Assembly: GCF_000826105.1 (NCBI RefSeq)
Contig: NZ_CCYK01000003.1
Span: 1-64,000 of the forward strand
Reading direction: 5' to 3'
From: Pseudomonas massiliensis
Lineage (GTDB): Bacteria; Pseudomonadota; Gammaproteobacteria; Pseudomonadales; Pseudomonadaceae
Length of the DNA: 64,000 bases
The notes below the pieces were generated by a model. It saw nothing but the letters and a program-made list of their open reading frames with translations. It was not told the DNA's origin and searched no databases. The translations under genes and the position numbers were made by a program. This document shows, one piece after another, positions 64,000 through 64,000 of the stretch; the stretch's first letter is position 1, and every line of letters starts with the position of its first letter.

Positions 64000-64000
64000 G

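Overview
The window looks like a chromosomal segment of a Pseudomonas (most like the P. putida side of the genus). The basis is the rRNA operon layout (tRNA-Ile, tRNA-Ala, 23S, 5S), the recC-recB-recD order, the high-GC codon use, REP elements of the GTGGGAGC type, and neighbours such as mmsAB with a LysR regulator, mdaB, ggt and a GAF-PAS-GGDEF protein. Species cannot be fixed from this sequence alone.

Layout. 1-3.55 kb: the distal half of an rRNA operon and its terminator. 3.7-12.9 kb: recC, recB and recD, translationally coupled (RecBCD helicase-nuclease). 12.9-17.2 kb (minus): a four-gene operon with a TIM-barrel isomerase-like protein, a 2OG-Fe(II) oxygenase, a periplasmic amino-acid-type binding protein and a fused permease-ATPase. 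17.7-31.8 kb: a type I secretion island. Two ABC exporters and an HlyD-type adaptor surround a 1820-residue RTX protein carrying a kexin-like S8 protease and P-domain. Just upstream lies an orphan copy of its N-terminal part, and each N-terminal module is preceded by its own small signal-anchored protein. 31.8-40.7 kb: catabolism and housekeeping (LysR-mmsA-mmsB, ABM monooxygenase, mdaB, LysR, ggt, alpha-ketoglutaric semialdehyde dehydrogenase). 41-46 kb: signalling (REC-CheC-like protein, PAS-GGDEF, DUF3597 protein, GAF-PAS-PAS-GGDEF) and a three-unit REP array. 46.3-49.9 kb: bestrophin, WYL regulator, RtcB RNA ligase, and a PrlF-type antitoxin with no toxin beside it. 50-54 kb (minus): a curli locus in the order csgE-F-A-G-B-csgH-like, with a very long CsgA and a terminator inside the operon. 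54-62.8 kb: an accessory, scarred region. It holds DeoR, IS3 and IS256 remnants, a 107-bp duplication, a NERD protein, an McrBC system whose McrB carries an inserted EVE-like domain, a degenerate NUDIX-like protein, and an intact IS5-family element. The window closes with a cytosolic-type 5'-nucleotidase and the tail of one more minus-strand gene.

How the parts work together. The most unusual part is the type I secretion island. A 523-bp segment about 98% identical (11 mismatches counted by eye) occurs twice, at 21494-22016 and 23592-24114. In both places it follows a different N-terminal module of about 275 residues, and each module gene is preceded by a different small membrane-anchored protein. 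This resembles a cassette-exchange arrangement: one crossover between the repeats would give the protease a new N-terminus together with its partner protein. The second accessory interest is the McrB/McrC/NUDIX-like trio in a region full of mobile-element remains, which resembles a defence island.
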